Assembly (NCBI RefSeq): GCF_002209565.1
Contig: NZ_NJIH01000006.1
Coordinates: 248,001 to 312,000, forward strand
Length of the DNA stretch: 64,000 nucleotides
DNA from: Candidimonas nitroreducens
GTDB taxonomy: Bacteria; Pseudomonadota; Gammaproteobacteria; Burkholderiales; Burkholderiaceae_B
Reading direction: 5' to 3'
Shown: piece after piece, positions 1 to 9,320 of the stretch
Layout: the number at the start of each line of letters is the position of its first letter
Position numbering within the stretch: the first letter of the stretch is position 1
Notes under the pieces: model-generated
The model's database searches: none
Told to the model about the DNA's origin: nothing
The model's input: the letters and a program-made list of their open reading frames with translations, nothing else
Position numbers and translations under genes: made by a program

Positions 1-761
1 TGCTCGGAGCGCCCCAGCTTGTAGGCGATTACCGGCTTGCCGGCCGCGCGCGCACGATCCAGTGCCGTGCCCAGGGTCTGCGCGTCGCGCAAGGTTTCCA
101 GGAACAACAGGATCACCCGGGTATCCGGGTCGTCCACCAGGCTGTCCACCACCTCGCCCACGGAAATATCGCTCTCGTTGCCCACCGACACCGACTTGGC
201 GAAGCCGAAGCCGCGCGCCGCGGCGCGCGACAGCAGCGAACCCATCATGGAGCCGCTCTGCGAGACCAGGCTGATGTCGCCGCGCGGCAGCACGTCCATC
301 TCGAACACTGCATTGACCGACACCACGCCGCCGGTGTGCGCATTGGCGGTACCGATGCTGTTGGGGCCGAGCACGCGCAGGCCGTCGCGGCGCGCCTGCT
401 CGATCAGCTCGCGCTGCGCCTGCGCGCCCTGCTGGCCGATCTCGGCGAAGCCGTCCGAATAGATCGAGGCCACGGGCACGCCCTTGCGAGCACAGTCGGC
501 CAGCACTTGCGGGACGTGCCGGGCTGCCGTCATGACGAAGGCATGGTCGATCGGCTCGGGAATGTCCAGAACGGACGGGTATACGGTCTCGTCGCCGACG
601 CTGCCGCCGCGCGCATTGACCAGGTACACCCGGCCCTGGAAGCCATGCTTGCGCATGAAGCGCATCGGCCTGGCACTGTTCTTGCTGAGATCGGTGGAAG
701 CGCCTATCAGCGCAACAGAGCGCGGCGACAACAAGGCAGCCGATACGTTGGGACTAAGCAT
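1..761 (-). CDS. Acyl-CoA synthetase (NDP-forming)-like CoA-binding protein, partial
   Basis: The reading frame is open from an ATG at 761 to the window edge, so the C-terminal part is missing. The N-terminus (MLSPNVSAALLSPRSVALIG) and the following ASTDLSKNSARP are the start of a CoA-binding Rossmann domain. Further on come LGPNSIGTANAH and VSQSGSMMGSLLSRA, which match the succinyl-CoA-ligase-like flavodoxin domain of the ADP-forming acyl-CoA synthetase family. GGATGG lies six bases before the ATG. It is 79 bases downstream of the MmgE/PrpD gene on the same strand, so co-transcription is likely and a joint role in carboxylic-acid/acyl-CoA catabolism is plausible. The substrate cannot be told from this fragment. 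Confidence 0.8.
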   Translation of the reverse strand, partial: MLSPNVSAALLSPRSVALIGASTDLSKNSARPMRFMRKHGFQGRVYLVNARGGSVGDETVYPSVLDIPEPIDHAFVMTAARHVPQVLADCARKGVPVASIYSDGFAEIGQQGAQAQRELIEQARRDGLRVLGPNSIGTANAHTGGVVSVNAVFEMDVLPRGDISLVSQSGSMMGSLLSRAAARGFGFAKSVSVGNESDISVGEVVDSLVDDPDTRVILLFLETLRDAQTLGTALDRARAAGKPVIAYKLGRSE

Positions 762-840
762 GAAACCATCCAATATTGTTTCGATGAGGGTATGTGCGGC
801 TCGGGCAGGAGGCGGGAAGTGCGGCGCGCGGGCGCGCCTG

Positions 841-2181
841 TCAGCCCAGCGCCAATTCGCGCACGGGCAAGCGCTCGAGCGCGCGCACCTGCTCATTGAG
901 GCGCTGCGCAGCCTCGGCCCCCAGCACCGGCGCGACCAGCTCGCGATACTTGGCCTCGAGTTCGGCATCGCTCAAGGGACACTGCGGATCCCCCTTGCGG
1001 TATGGGAACAACTGTTCATGCTCGGCGCCCGACGCGGTCTCGATGCGCACGCGCGCCCCGCGGCCGGCGGGAAATGCCGCCGTCAGGGCCGGATCGGCAT
1101 GCAGCTCGATCTTGGCCATGAGTTCGCGCAGGGCGGCGTCGCCCAAATGATCCGGCCCGAAGGCGTCGAGCCGTACCGAACCGTACAACAGGCCATGCGC
1201 CACGACATAGGGCAGGCTGAACTTGGCCTCGAATACCGTGGTCGGCGAGAAATTGCCAGTGACGTCCAGCGCCACCTGATAGGTATCCACACGGATCTTG
1301 CGCATGTCGCGCGGCGCCAGGCCATGCTCGTCGCGCACCGCCAGCGCGGCGTCGATGGCGGCGAAAGTATGGCCGCAGCAGGCGTAGTTCTTCTGGGTGA
1401 TGCGGGTGATGTTGTATTCCGTGCCCAGGCCCTCCAGGGCCCGGCTCCAGTTTGCCCCGTCCGACAGGGCCGCGCCGAAGCCTGCCGCCCCTTCCAGGAT
1501 GTCGGGCGCCCCGGTGACCCCGGCCCGTGCCGCGAGCCCCGCTCGCACCCCTACTTCGGCCGCGTGGCCCGCGTGCAGCGCCTTGGTCATGGACTCTGAC
1601 CGGAACGCCTGCTGCAGGCCCGAGGCGAAGGTGGCGGCGGTGGCGATGGCGTGCCCCATGACTGCCGCATCGCCCGGCGCGCACAGCGCCGCCGTGGCGG
1701 CCGCGGCTCCCAGGCAGCCCACCGTGCCGGTGGTATGGAAGTAACGGTAATGCGAGGGCTGAACCGCCGCGCCGATGCGCGTGGAGATTTCGTAGCCGGC
1801 CACGATGGCCCGCAGCATGTCTTCGCCGCTGGCGTCCAGCTGGTCGGCCACGGCCAGCGCGGCGGAAATCACCGGGCAGCCCGGGTGATAGACGGCGTCC
1901 TTGAAAATGTCGTCGAATTCCACCGCGTGCGAAGCACTGCCGTTGATCCAGGCGGCAGTGGCGGCGAAGACCGTGGCGCCACGCCCCGGCAGGCGGGAGC
2001 GGCCGCTGCCCAGCTCTTCGGCGCACGACTGCACCAGCTGCAGCGCCGGGGCGACGCGGGTGCCCGGGTACAGGGCCGACAGCCAGTCCAGCACGGCCCG
2101 CTTGGCGTGGTGCAGCACCTCTGGCGGCAGCGCCTCGCGGCCCTGCCATGCACCATAACGCGAGATTTCTTCCAGCAGCAT
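841..2181 (-). CDS. MmgE/PrpD family protein
   Basis: This encodes 446 residues, the usual length for the MmgE/PrpD family, which contains 2-methylcitrate dehydratase, cis-aconitate decarboxylase and many uncharacterised members. Family features include ALYPGTRVAPALQLV near the N-terminus, then SHAVEFDDIF, HPGCPVISAALAVAD and CCGHTFAAIDAAL. The frame is open further upstream, but the ATG at 2181 is preceded by AAGGGGG at good spacing and opens the conserved domain (MLLEEISRYGAW). The neighbouring acyl-CoA-synthetase-like gene downstream argues for organic-acid catabolism. There is no prpB/prpC nearby, so methylcitrate-cycle membership is not supported. Exact substrate unknown. Confidence 0.88.
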   Translation of the reverse strand: MLLEEISRYGAWQGREALPPEVLHHAKRAVLDWLSALYPGTRVAPALQLVQSCAEELGSGRSRLPGRGATVFAATAAWINGSASHAVEFDDIFKDAVYHPGCPVISAALAVADQLDASGEDMLRAIVAGYEISTRIGAAVQPSHYRYFHTTGTVGCLGAAAATAALCAPGDAAVMGHAIATAATFASGLQQAFRSESMTKALHAGHAAEVGVRAGLAARAGVTGAPDILEGAAGFGAALSDGANWSRALEGLGTEYNITRITQKNYACCGHTFAAIDAALAVRDEHGLAPRDMRKIRVDTYQVALDVTGNFSPTTVFEAKFSLPYVVAHGLLYGSVRLDAFGPDHLGDAALRELMAKIELHADPALTAAFPAGRGARVRIETASGAEHEQLFPYRKGDPQCPLSDAELEAKYRELVAPVLGAEAAQRLNEQVRALERLPVRELALG

Positions 2182-2519
2182 GGTTACCCCCTTAAGATTA
2201 TTGAGCCGGCGGCCGGCGCCCGCTGTAGCGGCATTGCGCAGCCGGCCCTCTGCGGAATGCCGCGTTTGCTCAGCCCGCGAGAGCCGCGCAAAGGGCACCA
2301 AACCGCTAAAACCACATGATTCCACGGGCTCGGGCGGGAAAGTTTGAATTATTGCGACACCATCCTTGAAACATAGAGCAAGCTCGTCGCGCGCACCTAT
2401 GCCATGCGGCCGCGTACCCTTGCTCACACTCCGTAGCGGCCTGGCTTCGTATGGCTCTATATAATGGGCCGCCTGCCGCCGGCGGCGGCTTCCCTGTATT
2501 CACAATGGAGAACCAAGCA
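2182..2519. promoter_or_regulatory. Divergent intergenic region between prpD-like gene and doxX
   Basis: This non-coding stretch of 338 bases separates two divergent genes. On the plus strand a perfect TATAAT occurs at 2460-2465, about 55 bases before the DoxX start, with no good -35 hexamer at the right spacing. On the minus strand, AATAAT near 2350 is a weaker -10 candidate. No operator or small gene was seen. Confidence 0.45.
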
Positions 2520-2930
2520 ATGTCCGCAAGCTCGCAAGACGACCTGGGTAAACTGGTGCTGCGCCTGACCGTAGGCATTTTGCTGCTATTCCACGGCATA
2601 TCCAAGATAGTGCACGGCGTAGGCGGCATAAGCGGCATGGTGGCCGCGCACGGTCTGCCGCATTTCTTCGGCTGGGCCGTCTATCTCGGGGAGGTGCTGG
2701 CTCCCATTCTAATGATATTGGGCGTGTATGCGCGCCTGGGAGGCCTGCTTGCGGTCATCAATATGCTGGTGGCCCTGTCCCTGGTGCATTCGGCCCAGCT
2801 CTGGCACCTGGCCGGCAACGGCGGCATGCAGCTCGAAACGCAATATTTCTACCTGTTCTGCGGTCTGGCCGTGGCGCTGCTGGGCGCGGGGCGCTACAGC
2901 ATCGGCGGCAGCGGCGGCAAGTGGAATTAA
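2520..2930 (+). CDS. DoxX family membrane protein
   Basis: This encodes a 136-residue hydrophobic protein with four predicted membrane segments (around residues 13-30, 45-65, 72-90 and 105-125), matching the DoxX/DoxD-like family in length and layout. Family members are inner-membrane proteins, some linked to redox or thiol stress, but this one has no assigned role. GGAG lies nine bases before the ATG at 2520; an in-frame ATG at 2505 is an alternative start. It stands alone, convergent with pstB and divergent from the PrpD-like gene. Confidence 0.85.
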   Translation: MSASSQDDLGKLVLRLTVGILLLFHGISKIVHGVGGISGMVAAHGLPHFFGWAVYLGEVLAPILMILGVYARLGGLLAVINMLVALSLVHSAQLWHLAGNGGMQLETQYFYLFCGLAVALLGAGRYSIGGSGGKWN

Positions 2931-3056
2931 ATCAAGCGCTGCGGCCCTTCCGGCCGTGGCACCCTTAGCCAGGCCGGCGCAACGAACCCGGCCGGGGTCG
3001 GCCCCCCGGGCCCAACCACCCGCCGCGGTCTCGGGGCGCAGCCACGGCGACGGCCT

Positions 3057-3863
3057 TCAGCCGAAGCGCCCGGTGATATAGTCTTCGGTTTCCTTGCGCG
3101 CGGGCTTCATGAAGATCTGGTCGGTCAGGCCGAACTCCACAAGTTCGCCCAGGTACATATAGGCCGTGTAGTCCGAGCAGCGCGCCGCCTGCTGCATATT
3201 GTGGGTAACGATGACGATGGTGTACTGGTGCTTCAGTTCCTCCACCAGCTGCTCGATGCGCGTGGTGGCGATCGGATCCAGCGCCGAGGTCGGCTCGTCC
3301 AGCAGCAGCACCTCGGGCCTGAGCGCAATACCGCGCGCTATGCACAGGCGCTGCTGCTGGCCTCCGGACAAGCCCAGCGCACTGCGCCCCAGCTTGTCCT
3401 TCACCTCGTCCCACAAGGCCGCCGCGCGCAGCGCCTGCTCTACGCGGATCGACATATCGGCCTTGGACAGCCGCTCGTGATGGCGGATGCCGTAGGCGAC
3501 ATTCTCGAAAATCGTCATGGGAAACGGCACCGGCTTCTGGAACACCATCCCCACCTTGCTGCGCAGGCGGTTCAGGGAGTAGGACGGATCCAGGATGTCT
3601 TCGCCGTCCAGGGCCACCGAGCCGGTGGCGTTGAGCCGCGGATAGATGGCGTAGATGCGGTTGAAGATGCGCAGCAGCGTGGACTTGCCGCAGCCCGAAG
3701 GCCCGATGATGGCGGTGACCTTCTTTTCGGGAATGTCCATGTCGATGCCCCGCAGGGCATGGTAGCCGTTGTAGTAGAAGTTCAGGTCGTGCACCGAAAT
3801 CTTGGTGCGCGTCTCGGCGGCTGCGGCCTTGCCTGCCGCACGGGCGGCGACGTGATCAATCAT
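3057..3863 (-). CDS. pstB: Phosphate ABC transporter ATP-binding protein PstB
   Basis: PstB is the ATPase of the high-affinity phosphate importer at the inner face of the membrane. The 268 residues show Walker [10 protein letters not shown] (54-62), the signature [14 protein letters not shown], Walker [13 protein letters not shown] and a switch histidine in [14 protein letters not shown]. The start overlaps the end of pstA by 8 bases, so translation is probably coupled. It is the last gene of pstSCAB here. No phoU follows, unlike in the enterobacterial operon; the next gene is convergent doxX. Confidence 0.97.
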   Translation of the reverse strand: MIDHVAARAAGKAAAAETRTKISVHDLNFYYNGYHALRGIDMDIPEKKVTAIIGPSGCGKSTLLRIFNRIYAIYPRLNATGSVALDGEDILDPSYSLNRLRSKVGMVFQKPVPFPMTIFENVAYGIRHHERLSKADMSIRVEQALRAAALWDEVKDKLGRSALGLSGGQQQRLCIARGIALRPEVLLLDEPTSALDPIATTRIEQLVEELKHQYTIVIVTHNMQQAARCSDYTAYMYLGELVEFGLTDQIFMKPARKETEDYITGRFG

Positions 3864-4725
3864 GATGTACCTTATTGCGCGAAAACAGCAAGCGCGTCGC
3901 CAGGCTCAGCAGCAGCACGAACAGCGCAATCAGCAGCGCGCCCGCCCAGGCGATCGCGTGCAGCGAAGGGTTGGGATCGTTGGTGTATTGGTAAATGGCC
4001 ACCGGCAGGCTGGCCATCTTGTCCAGCGGATGCAATGCCATGAAGTTGTTGCCGAAAGCCGTGAACAGCAGCGGCGCGGTCTCGCCGGCCAGCCGCGCCA
4101 GCGCCAGCAGCACGCCGGTGACGATGCCCGAAGCGGCGGCGCGCATCAGCACCTGCACCGTCATTTTCCATTGCGGTATGCCCAGCGACAGCGCGGCCTC
4201 GCGCAAGGTGGTCGGCACCAGCTGCAACATTTCGTCAGTGGTGCGCACGATCACCGGCAAGCCGATCAAGGCCAGCGCCACCGCACCCGCCACGCCCGAG
4301 AACGAATACGCACCGCCGCTGAGATTCGACATCGGCAGCACCACGATCACGTACACGAACAAGCCCAGCACGATGGACGGTGCCGACAGCAGTATGTCGT
4401 TGAGGAAGCGGATCGTCGCGCCCAGCTTCGAGCGATGCGCGTATTCGGCCAGGTAGGTGCCCGCCAGCACGCCTATGGGCGCGCAGATCGCCAGAGCCAT
4501 CGCGTCCATGATGAGGCTGCCCACTATGGCATTGGCCAGGCCGCCCTGATCGCCATAAGCCGTGATCTTGGTGAACAGCCGCGGGCCGATCGCCCCCAGG
4601 CCGTTCTTCAGCGTCACCCACAGGATCCAGGCCAGAAAGGCCAGGCCCAGGGCGGTCGCGCAGCCGCTCAGCAATAGCGCCAGCAAATTGACGCAGCGGC
4701 GCCGCAGATAGATCGAGGCGGCCAT
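3856..4725 (-). CDS. pstA: Phosphate ABC transporter permease PstA
   Basis: This 289-residue inner-membrane permease partners PstC to form the phosphate channel. It begins [20 protein letters not shown] with an immediate first membrane helix and contains the binding-protein-dependent transport motif region [22 protein letters not shown] that docks on PstB. The start at 4725 shares one base with the pstC stop (TGATG), and the end overlaps pstB by 8 bases, so the operon is tightly packed. Confidence 0.96.
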   Translation of the reverse strand: MAASIYLRRRCVNLLALLLSGCATALGLAFLAWILWVTLKNGLGAIGPRLFTKITAYGDQGGLANAIVGSLIMDAMALAICAPIGVLAGTYLAEYAHRSKLGATIRFLNDILLSAPSIVLGLFVYVIVVLPMSNLSGGAYSFSGVAGAVALALIGLPVIVRTTDEMLQLVPTTLREAALSLGIPQWKMTVQVLMRAAASGIVTGVLLALARLAGETAPLLFTAFGNNFMALHPLDKMASLPVAIYQYTNDPNPSLHAIAWAGALLIALFVLLLSLATRLLFSRNKVHHD

Positions 4726-5771
4726 CAGTTGCCCTCCCGTTTCGACAGTTGCCGCAGCATCAGGCGCGCCACCAGCAGCACCACGAAGGTCACCACGAAC
4801 AGCAGGAAGCCCAGGGCGATCAGCGCCGAGCGGTGGACACCCACCGCCTCGTTGAATTCGTTGGCGATGCTCGATGAGATCGACGTGCCCGGCATCAGCA
4901 GCGAGCTGGTGATGTCGTAGGAATTGCCCAGCACGAAGGTGACCGCCATGGTCTCGCCCAGTGCCCGGCCCAGCCCCAGGAAGATGCCGCCTATCACCGC
5001 CGAACGGGTGTAGGGCAGCACGATGTCCCACACCACCTCCCAGGTGGTCGAACCGAGCGCGTAGGACGATTCCTTCAGTCGCGTCGGCACTGTCTGGAAC
5101 ACCTCACGCATGACCGAGCAGATGAAAGGCAGGATCATCACCGCCAGCACGATGCCCGAGGTAAGCAGCCCCAGGCCCAGCGGCGGCCCCTGGAACAGGC
5201 CGCCCACCAGCGGCAGGCGCCCCAGCGTGGCGCTGAGCGCCGGCTCGACGCGCGCCATGAACGGCACGAAGACGAACAGGCCCCACATGCCGTAGATGAT
5301 CGAGGGAATGCTGGCCAGCAGCTCGATGGCCATGGCCACCGGGCTGCGCAGCCAGGCCGGCGCGATTTCGGTCAGGAACAAAGCGATGCCGAAACTCGTG
5401 GGCACCGCCAGCACCAGGGCGATCAGCGAGGTCACCAGCGTGCCGAAGACCGGCGCCAGCGCGCCATACTCGTCGGTAACCGGGTTCCATACGCTGCTGG
5501 ACAGGAAGCGCAGCCCCTGCCCGAACAAGACTTCGCGTCCGCCCCACAGCGTGGACAGCGCGGCTCCCAGCAGCGCCGCCAGCACCAGCAGCGCGCAGCC
5601 GCGCAACACCCGCCGGAACAGCGCATCGTGCCGCGCATCGGCGCGCGTACGGTCTTCGTCCCCGCCGGCCGGCAGCCGGGCGCGGGGGTGCCCGTCCAGA
5701 GGAGGGGCCAGTGTATCGGCTCTTGCAGCTTGCATACAGTAGTCAGTAGTCGGAAGGGGGCTTGCGGGCAT
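4725..5771 (-). CDS. pstC: Phosphate ABC transporter permease PstC
   Basis: PstC is the second permease subunit of the phosphate importer. The C-terminal 270 residues carry the permease fold with the ATPase-docking stretch SSYALGSTTWEVVWDIVLPY. The first ~50 residues form a cytoplasmic, Arg/Ala/Pro-rich extension before the first helix (RGCALLVLAALLGAALSTLW). An ATG at 5735 (MQAARADT) would give 335 residues; neither start has a clear Shine-Dalgarno sequence, so the N-terminus is uncertain. It lies about 100 bases downstream of pstS and abuts pstA. Confidence 0.95.
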   Translation of the reverse strand: MPASPLPTTDYCMQAARADTLAPPLDGHPRARLPAGGDEDRTRADARHDALFRRVLRGCALLVLAALLGAALSTLWGGREVLFGQGLRFLSSSVWNPVTDEYGALAPVFGTLVTSLIALVLAVPTSFGIALFLTEIAPAWLRSPVAMAIELLASIPSIIYGMWGLFVFVPFMARVEPALSATLGRLPLVGGLFQGPPLGLGLLTSGIVLAVMILPFICSVMREVFQTVPTRLKESSYALGSTTWEVVWDIVLPYTRSAVIGGIFLGLGRALGETMAVTFVLGNSYDITSSLLMPGTSISSSIANEFNEAVGVHRSALIALGFLLFVVTFVVLLVARLMLRQLSKREGN

Positions 5772-5877
5772 TGCACAAGCCGTGCGATGCCGCGCGCCGA
5801 ACCGCCATGGCGCCGAAACCGGCCGCTGCTCGTACTACCGCGCAGCGGCCCGTCACCCGGCGGCCCGGATATTGCCT

Positions 5878-6894
5878 TTACTGCTGGTACTCGGACTTCC
5901 AGTAGGCCTCGATCTGCCCGACCAGGCTGGCCGGCAGCGGCACGTAGTCCAGCGAGCGCGCCTGATCCTGACCGTGCTCGTAGGCCCACTTGAAGAAGTC
6001 GAGGGCGACCTTGGACTTTTCCTGGTTCTTGGGCTGCTTGTACATGATCACCCAGGATGTCGCGGTAATGGGCCAAGCATCGTCGCCCGGAGCATTGGTC
6101 ATGAGCAGATTGAAGTTCTTGGCATGCGCCCAGTCGGCCGTGGCCGCGGCGGCCTGGAAGCTGGCAGTCATGGGCTTGACCACCTTGCCGGCGGCGTTCT
6201 TCATGACCGCATAGCCGATGTGGTTCTGCAGGGCGTAGGCATACTCGACATAGCCCAGCGAATTGGGCATCTGCTTGATGTAGGCCGACACGCCCTCGTT
6301 GCCCTTGCCGCCGATGCCGGCCGGCCAGTTCACCGCGGTGTTCTCGCCGACCTTGGATTTCCACTCGGGGCTGACCTTGGACAGATAATTGGTGAAGTTA
6401 TAGGTGGTGCCGGAACCGTCCGAACGGTGCACTACCGTGATCTTGGTAGCGGGCAGTTTCAGATCGGGGTTGAGCTTGCGTATGGCCGGGTCGTCCCAGC
6501 TGGTGATCTTGCCCAGGTAGATGTCGGCCAGCGTCGGGCCGTCCAACACCATCTTGCCGGCCTCCACGCCCTGCACATTGAAGGCGGGCACGATGCCGCC
6601 GATCACATCGGGGAACTGGCCCAGGCCGAACTTGCCGAGCGTGGCCTCGTCCAGAGGCATGTCGGAGGCGCCGAAATCGACCGTGCCGGCCTTGATCTGG
6701 GCGATGCCGCCGCCCGAGCCGATAGACTGGTAGTTGACGCGATTGCCCGTTTTTTCGGCGTAGCTGGCCGACCACTTGGAAATCACCGGATACACGAAGC
6801 TGGAGCCGGCGCCGGTAATGTCGGTGGCGTGCGCCATTGCGGAGCAACCGAGAGCGATGGCGGCCAGGGCTTGCGTGAATACATATTTGGACAT
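5878..6894 (-). CDS. pstS: Periplasmic phosphate-binding protein PstS
   Basis: PstS captures phosphate in the periplasm for PstCAB. The 338-residue product starts with a Sec signal peptide (MSKYVFTQALAAIALGCSAM, cleavage probably after AHA). It continues with the family's phosphate-binding pattern GAGSSFVYPV, GSGGGIAQIKAGTVDFGASD and VVHRSDGSGTT. AAGGA precedes the ATG at 6894; a longer frame reaches 6984 but would add a non-signal segment overlapping the Pho box. It is first in the pst operon. Confidence 0.97.
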   Translation of the reverse strand: MSKYVFTQALAAIALGCSAMAHATDITGAGSSFVYPVISKWSASYAEKTGNRVNYQSIGSGGGIAQIKAGTVDFGASDMPLDEATLGKFGLGQFPDVIGGIVPAFNVQGVEAGKMVLDGPTLADIYLGKITSWDDPAIRKLNPDLKLPATKITVVHRSDGSGTTYNFTNYLSKVSPEWKSKVGENTAVNWPAGIGGKGNEGVSAYIKQMPNSLGYVEYAYALQNHIGYAVMKNAAGKVVKPMTASFQAAAATADWAHAKNFNLLMTNAPGDDAWPITATSWVIMYKQPKNQEKSKVALDFFKWAYEHGQDQARSLDYVPLPASLVGQIEAYWKSEYQQ

Positions 6895-6950
6895 CGGGGA
6901 TCCTTGATTAGATGGACTGTCGTGCGGGCTTTCCGCCCTGCACAGACGCC

Positions 6951-6984
6951 ATCCTAGACGCCCGATATGACATGCTTGTGACAA
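6951..6984 (-). promoter_or_regulatory. Pho box and -10 element of the pstS promoter
   Basis: On the minus strand two 7-base direct repeats, TTGTCAC and ATGTCAT, are separated by AAGC (6967-6984). This is the 7+4+7 layout of PhoB boxes (consensus CTGTCAT repeats). Ten bases further, TAGGAT (6951-6956) sits where the -10 of PhoB-activated promoters lies. The pstS ATG is about 57 bases downstream. Phosphate-starvation induction of pstSCAB is therefore expected; the PhoB and PhoR genes are not in this window. Confidence 0.8.
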
Positions 6985-7013
6985 GCTTGCGGCCGCAACG
7001 CCGCGCCGCGCGC

Positions 7014-9092
7014 TCAGGGCCCGAGCGTTTTCATCAAGTACTGATGCAGGTTGAATGCCGCGCCACGGCTGCGCGCGCGCACATAATTGCCGTCGGGCTC
7101 TTCGCGCCAGGCCAGCTGATTGTCGCGCAGCGAGTAGCGGAAGGCCTCGGTGATCACACGCTTCTTCAGTTGCGCATCGAGCACCGGGAAGGCCACTTCC
7201 ACGCGCCGGAAGAAATTGCGATCCATCCAGTCGGCCGAGGCCAGGTAGACCTGCTCGGCGCCGTCGGCATGGAAATAAAAGGCGCGGGAATGCTCGAGGA
7301 AGCGCCCGATGATCGAACGCACCTGGATGTTTTCCGACAGGCCCGGCACGCCGGCCCGCAGCGCGCAGGCGCCGCGCACGATCAGGTCGATGCCTACGCC
7401 CGCCTGGCTGGCCTTGTAGAGCTCGTCGATGACCACGGGCTCGAGCAGCGAGTTCATCTTGGCCATGATGCGCGCCTTCTTGCCCGCCCTGGCGTTGATC
7501 GCCTCGGCGCGAATCAGCGCCACGATGGTCTCGTGCAGGGTAAAGGGCGACTGCAGCAGCGTCTTCAGCGGCCGGCGCGCGCCCAGCCCGGTCAGCAGCG
7601 AAAACACCTTGTCCATGTCTTCGCAGATTTTAGGGTTGGCGGTAAGCAGCCCGAAATCGGTGTACAGCGTGCTGGTGCGCAGGTGATAGTTGCCGGTGCC
7701 CAAGTGCCCATAGCGGCGGATGCGGCCCTGCTCGCGGCGCAGCACCAGCGCCATCTTGGCGTGCGTCTTGTGCGCCACCACACCGTAGCTGACGTGGGCG
7801 CCCACGGCTTCGAGCTTGGCCGCCCAGTTGATGTTGGTCTGCTCGTCGAAGCGCGCCATCAGTTCCACCACCACCGTGACTTCCTTGCCGGCCTTGGCCG
7901 CGTTCAGCAGCAGCAGCATGAGCTCGGAATCTTCGCCGGTGCGGTAGATGGTCTGCTTGATGGCCACCACGTCAGGGTCGCGCGCGGCCGCCGTCAGGAA
8001 GCTGATCACCGGCTGGAACGACTGGTAGGGATGATGCAGCAGGTGGTCGCGCTGCGCGATGATGCCGAACAAGGCCTTGGGGTCGGGCGGCTCGCCCAGT
8101 CCATCGAAGGGCGCCGGCACCTTCGGCCGGTATTCCGGAAACAATAGATCGGGGCGCCGCACCGCGCTGCACAGCTGCACCAGGCGCGACAGATTCACCG
8201 GCCCGATGACGCGGTAGGTGTCGCGCGCCTCGAGCGAAAATTCACGCTGCAGAAAGCTTTCGAGATCTTCGGGCATCAGATGGTCGATCTCGAGACGTAC
8301 CGCGGCGCCGAAGTTGCGCTGCGACAGCTCGCCCTGCAGCGCCTGGCGCAGATTGGTGATTTCTTCCTCGTCGACGAACAAGTCGCTGTTGCGCGTGACC
8401 CGCCACTGGTGGCAGCCGCGGATCTCCAGGCCCGGGAACAGCTCACCGACGAAGGCGCCGATCAGGGCCGTCAGCAGCACATAGCCGTCGGGGATGCCGG
8501 CTATGTCCGGCGGCACGCGGATCAGGCGCGGCAGCGCCCGCGGCGCCTGCACCACGGCAATCGAGGCGCGCCGCCCGAACGCGTCCTGGCCGGACAGCGA
8601 GACGATGAAATTCAGGCTTTTGTTGTAGACGCGCGGAAACGGATGCGCCGGATCCAGGCCTATGGGCGTGAGCATGGGCATGACGTCCTGCTCGAAGGTC
8701 TGGTGCGCCCAGGCGCGCAAGGCGTCTGTCCAGCCGGCCGGTTCGAGCAGGCCTATGCCCTCGGCCAGGAGACACGGCAGTATTTCGCCCATCAGCAGCA
8801 GGTTCTGGCGCTCTACCAACTGGTGCGCGGCACGCTGCACCAGGTCGAAGGCTTCGTTGGGCGTATGGCCGTCGCCGCCCACCAGCGTCGAATTCTGGCG
8901 CTGCTGCTCTTTCAGGCTGGAAATACGGATCTCGAAGAATTCGTCGAGATTGGAGCTGACGATGCACACGTAGCGCAGCCGCTCGAGTAGCGGCGTGCCG
9001 TCGCTCTCGGCCTGGGCGAGCACCCTATCGTTGAATTTCAGCAGGGACAGTTCGCGGTTCAGCAGGCTTGGTTCGGAAACATCCGGAGACAT
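7014..9092 (-). CDS. ppk: Polyphosphate kinase 1
   Basis: PPK1 reversibly polymerises the terminal phosphate of ATP into polyphosphate. The 692 residues cover the N domain (LNRELSLLKFNDRVLAQA), the head domain and the two phospholipase-D-like C domains. The autophosphorylated histidine is expected in VAHKTHAKMALVLRRE, and RRYGHLGTGNYH is a further conserved block. An AGGA-like ribosome site precedes the ATG at 9092. It sits behind the pst operon's promoter region and is divergent from ppx, so phosphate uptake, storage and release are grouped. Confidence 0.97.
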   Translation of the reverse strand: MSPDVSEPSLLNRELSLLKFNDRVLAQAESDGTPLLERLRYVCIVSSNLDEFFEIRISSLKEQQRQNSTLVGGDGHTPNEAFDLVQRAAHQLVERQNLLLMGEILPCLLAEGIGLLEPAGWTDALRAWAHQTFEQDVMPMLTPIGLDPAHPFPRVYNKSLNFIVSLSGQDAFGRRASIAVVQAPRALPRLIRVPPDIAGIPDGYVLLTALIGAFVGELFPGLEIRGCHQWRVTRNSDLFVDEEEITNLRQALQGELSQRNFGAAVRLEIDHLMPEDLESFLQREFSLEARDTYRVIGPVNLSRLVQLCSAVRRPDLLFPEYRPKVPAPFDGLGEPPDPKALFGIIAQRDHLLHHPYQSFQPVISFLTAAARDPDVVAIKQTIYRTGEDSELMLLLLNAAKAGKEVTVVVELMARFDEQTNINWAAKLEAVGAHVSYGVVAHKTHAKMALVLRREQGRIRRYGHLGTGNYHLRTSTLYTDFGLLTANPKICEDMDKVFSLLTGLGARRPLKTLLQSPFTLHETIVALIRAEAINARAGKKARIMAKMNSLLEPVVIDELYKASQAGVGIDLIVRGACALRAGVPGLSENIQVRSIIGRFLEHSRAFYFHADGAEQVYLASADWMDRNFFRRVEVAFPVLDAQLKKRVITEAFRYSLRDNQLAWREEPDGNYVRARSRGAAFNLHQYLMKTLGP

Positions 9093-9239
9093 ACAGCTAT
9101 CCTATACCTCAGTACATTACACCATCTTCGAGGTTTTTCCTTTTACGCCCTATTTTCTTCACTATTGTGACAGTCTAAGAGATTACGCGGCTTCTGCCCA
9201 CTTTCCGCACACTTCTTGACTCAGGCACGGCTATTTTGC

Positions 9240-9288
9240 GTGTCGGCAAGCCGACACCGCCCGCGCGGCGGACGCAGATCCTTATAAT
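9240..9288 (+). promoter_or_regulatory. 18-bp inverted repeat and -10 box upstream of ppx
   Basis: GTGTCGGC and GCCGACAC, separated by AA, form a perfect inverted repeat at 9240-9257. TATAAT occurs at 9283-9288, 33 bases before the ppx start. The inverted repeat covers where the -35 region would be (no TTGACA-like hexamer is present). It could be an operator; the 2-base spacer makes an RNA hairpin less likely. No known binding-site family was recognised. Confidence 0.45.
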
Positions 9289-9320
9289 TGCCGCATTTCC
9301 GCCACCGGACTCCGGAAGAC

